Assembly: GCF_022179465.1 (NCBI RefSeq)
Contig: NZ_BPQV01000008.1
Span: forward strand, 1-64,000
Length of the DNA stretch: 64,000 nucleotides
Source: Methylobacterium organophilum
Lineage (GTDB): Bacteria; Pseudomonadota; Alphaproteobacteria; Rhizobiales; Beijerinckiaceae
Direction: 5' to 3'
This document shows, piece after piece, positions 29,401-33,196 of this stretch; position 1 is the stretch's first letter, and each line of letters begins with the position of its first letter. The position numbers and the translations under genes are program-made. The notes below the pieces were generated by a model. That model did no database searches. It was not told the DNA's origin and saw only the letters and a list, made by a program, of their open reading frames with translations.

Positions 29401-30212
29401 TCGCTGGTGCCGTTATGGGCGTGATCGCTGGTGCCGGTGTTCGTGTAGTCGCTGGTGCCGTTGTTGGCGTGATCGCTGGTGCCGTTATGGGCGTGATCCG
29501 TGGTGCCGTTGCCCGAGCCGGTCTTGTCCCCGTCGGACGACGCGGTCGGGGGCGTCGTGTAGTCGCCGGTATGGGTGTTCTCGACGACCTTCTTCGACGA
29601 GGAACCGGGCGTGGCGTCGCTGGCAGGCGCGGCTTTCGCAGGCGGCAGCGGCGGAGCGGGAGGCGTGTCGTAGTCGCCGGTGTGGGTGTTGGCGGCTTGA
29701 ACGTTGTCGTTGCTCTTGGGCTTGGGCGGCTCGGCCTTCACCTCCACGACCGGCGACGCGGGGGGCTGGGGCGGAGGCGGCTCCTTTCCCGCCTCCTTCT
29801 GGGACAGGGTCTTGGGCGCCTCCTGCGAGCTCATGTTCGGGACGATCGGAACGTCCGACGCCACGAAGTTGCTCACCAGCGCGAGCAGCGACTGGGCATT
29901 GAGGGGCGCGCCGTTGACGGTGAGCGAGGCCGCGCTCTCGTTGAGAAGGCGCAGACCGAACTCGAGCAGCACCAGGGACGCGCCATCGGGGAAGGTGATG
30001 ACGAGATCGACGTCCCGCATCTCGACCTTCGCCCCTTCGAGGGGGAAGGTCAGCGCGATGCGCTGCCCTTCGACGGTCGGGACGATGTGGGTCTGCCCGC
30101 CCTCGGGCCGACCGACGCTCAGCACGCCGGCGCCGTTCGCGGGGCTCAGGCCCTCCTTCGGGGCCTCCGCCGTCGCGCTCTGCCCGCTGCCGTTGGAGGG
30201 TTCAGTTGCCAT
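14490..30212 (-). CDS. Giant RTX-repeat adhesin exported by type I secretion
   Basis: A 5240-residue acidic, Gly/Asp/Ala-rich surface protein without a Sec signal. Order: N-terminal region (about 30-115) resembling an adhesin retention module; a Pro-rich linker with two THTGDY motifs; eight octapeptide repeats (235-298); a LAAGG motif near 329; an array of about three dozen 79-residue RTX units (about 520-3575), each with GGAGDDTL and DTLDGG Ca2+-binding turns; a LamG-like lectin domain (about 3594-3809); more RTX turns; a DUF642-like jelly roll (about 3960-4124); another jelly-roll-like domain (about 4180-4364); cadherin-like domains (about 4447-4927); final RTX turns and a C-terminus ending DIHLQVA, suited to an uncleaved type I signal. 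The ABC, HlyD and TolC genes needed for its export are in the same locus. Likely role: Ca2+-dependent attachment to surfaces or glycans and biofilm. Confidence 0.93.
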   Translation of the reverse strand: MATEPSNGSGQSATAEAPKEGLSPANGAGVLSVGRPEGGQTHIVPTVEGQRIALTFPLEGAKVEMRDVDLVITFPDGASLVLLEFGLRLLNESAASLTVNGAPLNAQSLLALVSNFVASDVPIVPNMSSQEAPKTLSQKEAGKEPPPPQPPASPVVEVKAEPPKPKSNDNVQAANTHTGDYDTPPAPPLPPAKAAPASDATPGSSSKKVVENTHTGDYTTPPTASSDGDKTGSGNGTTDHAHNGTSDHANNGTSDYTNTGTSDHAHNGTSEYANTGTSNFTNNGTSDHTGTGDTDHVGNGTGVGAGQYDIPTPKITAALFGIVGVATKALAAGGEEIGGALTVAPADTDTHYAAQSATDTITGTAFADVIHADDPTYAGVGTTSRTVQITTAMPNTDWVIKGVHVSDLPAGVSLVGVTAVNGVYTLPFDPANPSATTLNLQYTLPDGLTQKDANGFYGFFSLKLDYDIASDSLHTATTTAGTVQFAVRDVTDEASAAYTDPVTGLPVYVLWANPPGTAVDAGLGDDTVIAGAGPDTLDGGAGTNLLSYETSNAGVTINLATGEAAGGYARGDRFTNFQSVEGSRSADHLIGDGGANTLIGGAGADTLEGGGGIDTADYATSAAAVTVDLAAGTGLGGDAAGDVLVGITNLVGSAFGDLLTSGAAGSGLAGGAGDDTLVSGLGPDTLDGGVGIDTVDYSASTAAVSVDLALGLGRGGSAQGDLLTSVENVIGSAFADALTASASGSLLQGGAGDDTLAAGAGHDTLDGGAGTDIADYAASTTGVSVNLATGLGAGAYAEGDTLVSIEGVIGSAFADTLTAGATGSLLQGGAGDDTLVSGAGADTLDGGADTNTADYSASSAAVRVDLATGAVAGGAAQGDLLVNIQNAVGSAFADRLVAGQGGSRLSGGAGDDTLVAGLGADILDGGTGSDTVDYAASADAVSVSLARGTGAGGSAQGDRLIGIESVIGSAGADMLIGDAAANLLSGGAGNDTLVGGAGADTLDGGAGRDTADYSASAAGVSVDLSTGIVGGGDAQGDTLVSIENILGSAFADRLAAGVPGSLLVGGAGDDTLVAGLGADTLDGGSGRDIADYSASSAGVTVDLAAGSASGGDAAGDTLVSIESVVGSAFADRLTAGTTGSLLSGGAGDDTLVAGLGADTLDGGAGRDTVDYSAATSGLIVDLVAGTASGAAAAGDTLISIESVVGSAFADRFIAAAAGSALYGGAGDDTLVAGAGLDTLDGGTGSDTVDYTASASGVTVDLAAGQGMGGYAQGDILVSIESAVGSAFADRLTAAAVGSALHGGAGDDTLVAGVGADLLDGGAGTDIVDYSGSSAGISVNLATGLVGGGSADGDTLLSIESVVGSAFADRLVAGATGSLLAGGAGDDTLVAGGGADTLDGGTGSDTVDYSASSAGVAVNLATGRGAGGDAQGDVLSNIETVIGSAYADTLTASAVGGALYAGLGDDTLVAGSGADSLDGGGGTDTVSYATSTAGVTVDLARATAQVSAGDAAGDILVSIEGVIGSAYADRLMAAAGGSTLKGGGGNDTLTAGIGADTLDGGAGSDTVDYSASTGAVRVDLATGQGSGGYAQGDVLASIENVTGSAFADRLIAAAAGSALQGGTGDDTLVAGMGADSLDGGAGNDTVDYSASTGAVSVDLATGQGSGGYAQGDLLTGIESVVGSAFADRLAAAAAGSALQGGAGEDTLVAGSGADSLDGGAGSDTVDYSASTGAVTVDLDARTASGGSAQGDSLVSIEGVIGSAFADTLTAAAAGSRLTGGAGDDTLVAGAGADMLDGGSGQDTADYSASAAAVGVNLATGQGTGGAAQGDTFVSIESVIGSAFADTLTAAATGSVLRAGAGDDTLVAGASADTLDGGSGRDTVDYSASSAAVGINLAAGTASGGFAQGDTLVSIENAVGSAYDDLLTAAAGGSSLSGSAGNDTLVAGAGIDSLDGGSGSDTVDYSASTAAVAVNLTATSQNSALGTVAAGAGLGGYADGDSYLGVENVVGSAFADTLYAGSTAGRLQGGAGNDTLAAGAGADTLDGGAGSDTASYAASTAGVSVNLATGFGSGGYAQGDVLVSIETVIGSAYADTLTASTGGSTLKGGAGNDTLVAGAGADSLDGGAGTNTVDYSASTAGVTVNLTTASQTGAFGTVAAGAGLGGHAAGDSYAGLQNVIGSAFADTLYAAAAGGSLQAGAGNDTLVAGAGADSLDGGAGTDVVSYALSNAAVTVNLATGAAAGGYAAGDGVLNVEGLTGSAYNDTLTGSAAANTILGGAGNDTIEGLGGADTLDGGTGTNTLSYANSTAGVTVDLNLTTAQVSSGDASGDVVANFQAVLGSAYDDRLIALVGSGGASGSLLKGETGNDTLVSGAGNDTLDGGVGTDTADYSASTAAVTVSLGAGTASGGYAQGDTLTLIENLVGSAYADTLTGDATANLLSGGTGNDTLAGGAGADTLDGGAGTDTATYAASSTGVTVNLATNLNSGGDAAGDVLLNVEDLTGSSFADRLTGDSHANFLSGGAGNDTLAGGSGADTLDGGAGTDIADYSASATAVTVSLAAGTGSGGDAAGDTLMSIEGVIGSAFADTLVAAAAGSALRGGDGNDTLKGGAGTDTLDGGAGIDTADYAASSAAITVNLATGINVGGDADGDTILDVENVVGSAYDDSLIGDGNANLLSGGAGNDTLIGGGGADTLDGGAGTDTADYAASGLAVSVNLSTGMGSGGNADGDVLVSIENIVGSTYADVLTGDANANLLKGGAGDDTLAGLGGADTLDGGTGSNTADYSASAAGVGVNLAGTFSIQAFSVTVAAGTGTKGDAQGDTLLNIQNIIGSAYADVLAANENGGRLTGGAGDDTLIAKAGADTLDGGTGSDLADYSYSTAAVTLNLSTGAASGGYARGDTLISIERVMGSSYNDTLTGNATANDLSGGAGNDTIEGLGGADTLDGGAGIDTVAYTNAAVGVIVDLNLTTAQLSNGDASGDVLTNFENLTGSAYDDTLTALVSAAGSDGSVLSGGTGNDTLVSGAGNDTLNGGSGSDTASYAASTAGVTVDLNLATAQNSPGHAAGDILTDIENLIGSAFADSLTALAAGSALAGGAGNDTLISGAGADTIDGGADTDTVSYANSTTGVTVDLMLATAQTSTGDANGDVLSNVENIIGSAYDDRLTAILSASGSAGSFLQGGDGNDTLVAGAGADTLDGGNGTNTVDYALSTVGVTVNVGSTAGAYAAAGTGASGYATGDTYTNIQNVVGSAFADYVYVNGSGGLIALGTGNDTVIAGAGTDTIDGGAGSDTVDYSWSNAAVTVNLAAGTASGGYAAGDRLSNVESLSGSSYNDVLTGDANANALSGGAGSDTIEGGAGNDTLDGGAGNDTLSYASATSAVRLLPNYALSYNTVGAGIDVTSSFEVIVGSNYSDIINLQYGGIQVNAGSGNDLIYDNGNNGLIDGGAGIDTVTFSGSFWGGGVTVDLAVATTNATRAWGGYAMGDWFTGVENLVGSSTGDYLAGDSSTNALDGGGGNDVLKGGAGDDILFGGSGNDTLMGGAGADALIGGAGTDTASWAGSSSGVTANLATGIAYGGDAGTQGAATAYTNASLVAGWGFLEGSGATATAINTGTAIALNGQTSWTAGPTNHSSALDFKGRGSNDTATIGTLSLGDSFTISTWVNFDNPTSGVQEGVWKIGTANNQWLFLQKQSNGNLYAEIRGDLAGATTLGQSIAGVAASSSYIVADQWMNVAVTYQAGRLSLYINGDLASNTDSAVILPTGGTFTSNYLGRDSNAANLLDGQVDDFAVFNTALTQSEIKQLATQASGLESAGLVTDTLAQIENLTGTDYADTLTGDGGANVLDGGAGDDTLIGGAGDDTLVGGAGADILDGGAGTDTTSYVTSAAAVTVNLANQTASGGDAQGDTLTSIESVTGSTYHDTLTATDTGSTLTGGAGNDTLTGGAGNDTIRGDDDLGKLTTYAVAVANGQNLLTNGNFEAYSTGRYTNGNVATGSGYVGTGWQTANNQIQISDSVYLASGSAENQSLRMFMGGTTDVWQTVSTTAGRTYLVQFDLGNLANYSAQLSILVNGTKIDTVGIGAFPNSWQTFDYLFTGTGSDKVEFKLASSDGGSIMLDNAVVMEAGGNDSITGGGGDDTLDGGYGNDRIDGGDGNDRVIGGLGNDMIVGGIGNDFISGDADSFGSIGLETFDTGNSSWMTAGGSVVPTVQLLDGNAVLGNIAGSGNNSTWAQQISRSYQLTDPSTATTTISLDVYVLDSADGGEGVRIYANGAAILTVTNSTGWSGNLSLSNLTFQSAADVTYTANLTQGNYSSYWSGNDNKISLTITLPTPSNGVLTLGFGANFNEASNNESFAVDNINVPGSGVIGDATAGGDDTITGGAGNDIIDGGMGTDTAVYSGNRSAYTVTYALSTVTYTIAGPDGTDTVKNVEKFQFDDGTLTAAQLIAGMGIAVTQNTIAEGSASGTAAATLASSDGSSQTYTITGGADASLFVLSGNNLVLASGASLSYAVAATRMVQVTATASDGSTHVQDVTINVSDVAPTVTSAATHTMNEGQTAAATVAATDPSGPSVIGFSISGGADANLFTIDASTGALSFRNAPSYTSPSDKDHDNIYEVTVAASDSRLTTTQAVQITVADVAPTITSAASRTVNEGQTGAGAVTATDPGSTALTYSVSGTDAGLFAIDASTGALTFKAAPSYTNPSDSDHDNIYEVTVVASDGHLTTSQAVQITVADVAPTITSAASRTVAENTAAAGTVTATDPGSTALTYSISGTDAGLFAIDASTGALTFKASPDYEQPSDADHDNIYKVTVAASDGHASTSQALQITVDNVNEAPHVTANSTSPSVGEGQAGASVTRFTASDPDAGDSVAVSLSGAYASLFEISGTTLELKSGVALNHAARSSYALTLTATDSHGLTDSYGITVQVAQESDQVTLTASGAGETLDASGHAMGTADFHSSDAAVDINLANGSASGGYAQGDTLTGIQHLVGSSHDDRLTGGTENNDLYGGDGNDTIAGGAGINFLSGGAGNDTFVAGGGLDVIDGGSGTNTVDFSQSTAAIVVDLSARTASGGYAAGDTLTNIQNVVGSTHDDALTGTGGSILSGGDGNDTLTGGGGGFLSGGAGNDVFYVDGSGSDTIDGGTGSDAVHFVGSGNMVLTGISGVEELDFGGGSSATIDSTILTDLAPASNVLTINRTGSDTVTLSGATDTHSTTVEHGITYEVFQMMDDHNTQIDIHLQVA
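19490..28650 (-). repeat. 237-bp tandem repeat array coding 79-residue RTX units
   Basis: Roughly 36 units, most exactly 237 bp long, encode repeats of the form GGAGDDTL-VAGAGADTLDGG-x-DTVDYSAS, then a VTVDLATG-x-GGYAQGD strand and a GSAFADTL block. Some units have inserts (extra GSGGASGS-type segments or longer strands). Regularity is highest between about 24.3 and 28.4 kb, where neighbouring units differ at few positions, and decays towards the protein C-terminus. The array is a likely site for unequal recombination and for assembly collapse. Confidence 0.9.
29319..29510 (-). repeat. Eight 24-bp repeats coding octapeptides NGTSDHAN-like
   Basis: Eight consecutive 24-nt units encode variants of [N/T]-G-T-[S/T]-[D/E/N]-[H/Y/F]-[A/T]-[H/N] at adhesin residues 235-298. 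The last unit is degenerate (TGDTDHVG). Every unit carries a G-T-S/T or related hydroxyl cluster, and several contain N-x-T/S sequons (for example NGT). The tract lies in the flexible linker before the repeat array. Confidence 0.85.
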
Positions 30213-30269
30213 GTCGCGTCAGGCCTTCGAAAGCACGCTCCACCCCATGGACGTGGCGGGAGAACCCGC

Positions 30270-30632
30270 TCAAGCCATGGCGTCCGATTTCGAGAACTCA
30301 AGAATATTCTCAAGGTCTTCCCGCCCAAGGATCGACTTGAGGCGCAGACCGTAACCGTATTCGGTTGTATTCATGAGAGCGGCTTCCAGACTGAAGGGTC
30401 CGAACTCCACCAGAACGTCGTCTCCTCCTCTTCTGCGGAGGAGGTAAGTCAGCGCGGGGCGCACGCGCAGGCCGCCCGCCGAGACTTCGTTCACCACCCC
30501 GTCGATGGAGAAGCCACGCTCGACGAACAGGATTTTCCCGCGGATCATGCAGGGAAACCGCTCGTGCACCCGGCGCGCGCGACCGCTGAACCGCCCGAAG
30601 GCCCGGGAGAGGCTCGGCACCGTGGCGATCAT
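30270..30632 (-). CDS. PilZ-domain protein
   Basis: A 120-residue single-domain PilZ protein. The c-di-GMP-binding N-terminal motif RVHER (RxxxR, about residues 21-25) is intact. The second motif reads EVSAGG, where the consensus is [D/N]xSxxG, so Glu replaces the usual Asp/Asn and binding may be altered. The start ATG overlaps the stop of the MotA-like gene (ATGA), and the gene ends 57 nt before the giant adhesin. The coupling suggests that c-di-GMP acts directly on the proton channel/export apparatus or on adhesin synthesis. That is inferred from gene order. Confidence 0.8.
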   Translation of the reverse strand: MIATVPSLSRAFGRFSGRARRVHERFPCMIRGKILFVERGFSIDGVVNEVSAGGLRVRPALTYLLRRRGGDDVLVEFGPFSLEAALMNTTEYGYGLRLKSILGREDLENILEFSKSDAMA

Positions 30633-32173
30633 CGTGTCTCCCTCCGCAGGGCGTTCGTGAGCAGAGCCCCGGCGGCGGGCACCGCGGCCGAGCCGGGATG
30701 GACCGACCGCGTCTCCGCATAGGCCGACAACCGGCGCAGGCGTCGCACGTCGCCGGGATCGAGCGGCGTCGAGGCGATCAGACGGTCGAGATCGGCGATG
30801 ACGTCGGTGACGGATTCGACCTCGGCGAACCGGTCCGGACCGATGGGCGTCCCGGACAGCCGCCCGGCGACCGAAGCTTCCAGAGCCGCGATCCTCTCGG
30901 TGATCTGGCGCAGCCCCTCCGAGGTGCGATTCAGGCCGTCATGCAGGCGGCCATCCTCGGATCGCTGCAGGTCGAGGCGCAGCTGGCTGGCCCGGGCGGA
31001 GGCTTCGGTGATGTCGTTCAGCCGCGTGATCGCCGCCGTGAGCTGGCGCTGGGACGCCGCGAAGCCGCTGCCGATCGCTTCGATCCGCGCGTCCCGCTCC
31101 GTCTGCTCGGCGCGCGCCTGTTCCATGGCCTCCGCGATCCGCTCCAGCAGACTGCGCTGCCGCGCGATCTCCCGGTGCGATTCCGCCATGGTCGCGGTCA
31201 GCGAGGTCGTCTGCTCGGTGAGCCGTGCCGTGGCGGCGACGGTGGAGCGGGCGACCCGGAGAATGGTGCGCAGATGCGGCTCCGCCATCGGTCGGACCGC
31301 GGCCTGGGAGTCTTCCGACTGGGACGCGGCGACCCGCACTTTCGCGAGCGCATCGTCCTTCCGGGCCTGCTCCGCCGCCTCGATCTGCACGGTCTTGCTG
31401 ATCCAGGTCTCGAACTCGTGCTTGAGCCGGAAGGCGGCCTTGCTGTCGACCTTGCTCAGGCAGCCGATGATCAGGGATCCGATCAGCCCGAACAGCGAGG
31501 CGCCGAAGCCGGTCGACATGCCCTCGAGCGGGCGCTTGAGGCTCTCGATCAAGCCCGCGATCGCCCCCGCTCCGGCCGAGCCCGAGAGATCGAGGCTCCC
31601 CAGGATGCCGCCGACCGATTCCAGGGTGTGCATCAGGCCGATGAAGGTCCCGAGCAGCCCGAGGAGCACCATGAGCGCACCCAGATAGTGGCTCATGCCC
31701 TGCCGGTCGTCGAGCTTCGTCTCGACGTCGGAGACGAGCACCTGCATGGTCCCGGTCGGGATGCGGAACGATCCGTTGCGTTGAACCTCCTCCACGATGA
31801 GGTTGTAGGCCGTGGCGAGGACCGAGGGCGTGTTGTAGAGGACGGCGGGGTGGCGGATCCGGCGCAGCTGCGCGAGCTTCGCCTCGTCGGGCGCCCTGAG
31901 CATCCAATGGGCGTCCTCGTAGATCTCCTTCATCGCTTCGAGGGCGACGAACTCGTTCGCGAGCTTATGCGTGCCCGACACGGCGTTGTAGATGCCGAAA
32001 AGGCCCGCACTGAAGAGCAGCGTGAAGATATAGAGGTCCGCGGCCGCCGCCTGGGCAACGAAGTGGCGCTGCCACACGCCGAGGGCCACGATGACGGCGA
32101 CGATACCGACCTGCTTCGCGACCTCGTTGCGGACAGCGTAGCCACGCCTGGTACCGGAATGCGTCGTTCCCAC
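30629..32173 (-). CDS. MotA/TolQ/ExbB-like proton-channel protein (SiiB-like)
   Basis: A 514-residue inner-membrane protein. TM segments lie at about 22-40 and 46-66, followed by a cytoplasmic loop, then TM helices at about 165-186 (LGALMVLLGLLGTFIGLMHTL) and 210-233 (GFGASLFGLIGSLIIGCL). This is the TM3-TM4 arrangement of MotA/TolQ/ExbB, with the conserved LLGTFIGL segment. The C-terminal half (about 260-490) is a long charged coiled coil. The partner is the MotB-like protein encoded just upstream (95-nt gap). In Salmonella SPI-4 the SiiA/SiiB pair is a MotAB-like channel that supports export and function of the giant adhesin SiiE; location here suggests the same role. Confidence 0.82.
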   Translation of the reverse strand: MGTTHSGTRRGYAVRNEVAKQVGIVAVIVALGVWQRHFVAQAAAADLYIFTLLFSAGLFGIYNAVSGTHKLANEFVALEAMKEIYEDAHWMLRAPDEAKLAQLRRIRHPAVLYNTPSVLATAYNLIVEEVQRNGSFRIPTGTMQVLVSDVETKLDDRQGMSHYLGALMVLLGLLGTFIGLMHTLESVGGILGSLDLSGSAGAGAIAGLIESLKRPLEGMSTGFGASLFGLIGSLIIGCLSKVDSKAAFRLKHEFETWISKTVQIEAAEQARKDDALAKVRVAASQSEDSQAAVRPMAEPHLRTILRVARSTVAATARLTEQTTSLTATMAESHREIARQRSLLERIAEAMEQARAEQTERDARIEAIGSGFAASQRQLTAAITRLNDITEASARASQLRLDLQRSEDGRLHDGLNRTSEGLRQITERIAALEASVAGRLSGTPIGPDRFAEVESVTDVIADLDRLIASTPLDPGDVRRLRRLSAYAETRSVHPGSAAVPAAGALLTNALRRETR

Positions 32174-32268
32174 CGATCTGTCCCATGCGCGCGAGCGAGA
32201 AGCCGCCGTTCTAGGGCCCCCGAGTCAACATGGCGTTAAAAGTCTAGATCCAGACAGTTTTCGTCCGC

Positions 32269-33189
32269 TCAGGGCTTGGCAAAAACTCTGACGACATCCA
32301 TCTCCTCGGGGGAGATGGACTCCCTGATCTTGACTTCGATCCGCGTCGCGGGGACTCCGGTCTTGACGAGCTCAGTCCGCGTTTGCATCGCACGGTAGTA
32401 TGCAATGCGCCTTGCTTCGCTAATCGAACCAACCGTTGATTGAGCGAAGGCACGAATCTCCAGAGTTCCGCCTGTTACGCTCCTGTTGGCGCCGAGGAAG
32501 GCCTGAAGCTCCGTCGAGGCGGTGGGATCGATCTTGAAATGCCCCCGCCCGAACTTGAGGCTCAAGAACGCCTGAGACCGCTTCACCTCCACCGGCGCGG
32601 CCGGCGTGGGCGCGAGTTCCTCGGAGGCGATCTCGATATCCTTCGTCGCGGTGGCGACGCTGCGCACCGACAGATTGGTGACGCCCGCGATCTCGTCCGC
32701 CTGCCGCACCCGGCGGGCCTGGGCCGCGACGTAGGCGCCTGCGGCCCCCGTGTCGGCTTCGGCGCTGGGGGGCGTGGCAGGGGCATCGGCCGGGGGCGAT
32801 TGCGGGATGGCAGCGGTCTCCACCCGCGCCGGTTCGGCCTTCGGGGTCGCCTCGACGCCCGGCTGCGCTGGCGGGACCGGGCCGCGCGAGGTCGACGGCG
32901 GGGCGGCTGCAACGGCCTCCGCCCGCGCCGGCTCGGCTTTCGGGGCGGCCTCGGCGCTCGGCGGCGGCGCAGGGGGGACCGGGGCGCCCGCAGTCGGCCG
33001 CTGGATCTCCTCGGTCTTCTCGCGCTCGGCCTTGACCGCGTTCTCCACCGCCACCTTCGTGATCTGCTGCGAGAGCGCGAAGATCGCCATACCGAGGATG
33101 ACGACGAGGAAGATCACGACCATCAGGATGTTCGAGAGAACGTCCACGAAGCCGGCCCAGGGATCCTCCTGCTGATGCTTGCTTGCCAT
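32269..33189 (-). CDS. MotB/OmpA-like stator-type protein (SiiA-like)
   Basis: A 306-residue protein with one N-terminal TM helix (about 15-40) preceded by an Asp in the FVDVLSN motif, the position of the proton-carrying Asp in MotB/TolR/ExbD. A long Pro/Ala/Glu-rich periplasmic linker follows (about 60-190; PPAPPPS, PAEPAR-type repeats). A C-terminal OmpA-like domain is at about 205-306 (TLEIRAFAQST, then SEARRIAYYRA, then GVPATRIEVK). The usual GHTD-type Asp of the peptidoglycan site is replaced (RAFAQ) while the helix Arg residues remain, so cell-wall binding may be modified. The gene starts 7 nt after the ABC gene ends. It is predicted to form a proton channel with the MotA-like protein. 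Confidence 0.8.
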   Translation of the reverse strand: MASKHQQEDPWAGFVDVLSNILMVVIFLVVILGMAIFALSQQITKVAVENAVKAEREKTEEIQRPTAGAPVPPAPPPSAEAAPKAEPARAEAVAAAPPSTSRGPVPPAQPGVEATPKAEPARVETAAIPQSPPADAPATPPSAEADTGAAGAYVAAQARRVRQADEIAGVTNLSVRSVATATKDIEIASEELAPTPAAPVEVKRSQAFLSLKFGRGHFKIDPTASTELQAFLGANRSVTGGTLEIRAFAQSTVGSISEARRIAYYRAMQTRTELVKTGVPATRIEVKIRESISPEEMDVVRVFAKP

Positions 33190-33196
33190 GACGCCC

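Noticed and set aside
14490-30212. CRISPR array, because of regularly spaced repeats
   Set aside because: The repeat is 237 bp, in frame and coding; there are no short direct repeats with unique spacers and no cas genes.
26310-30722. A 1470-residue open frame on the plus strand opposite the adhesin gene, and other long frames such as 28.9-25.3 kb on the minus strand
   Set aside because: They arise because the 237-bp repeat has no stop codons in these frames, so openness is simply multiplied by repetition. Compositions are unnatural (Arg/Gly/Val- or Arg/His-rich), and the real gene on the minus strand has clear RTX motifs.
30629-33189. Flagellar MotA/MotB stator genes
   Set aside because: No flagellar genes are nearby, the MotA-like protein has a long coiled-coil tail, and the pair lies inside a type I secretion operon.
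30629-33189. Zorya-type phage defence (ZorA/ZorB are also MotA-like with a coiled-coil tail and OmpA-like)
   Set aside because: The other required Zorya genes (ZorC/ZorD helicase or ZorE nuclease) are missing, and the neighbours are ABC exporter, PilZ and adhesin. The Sii-like reading explains all genes; Zorya explains only two.
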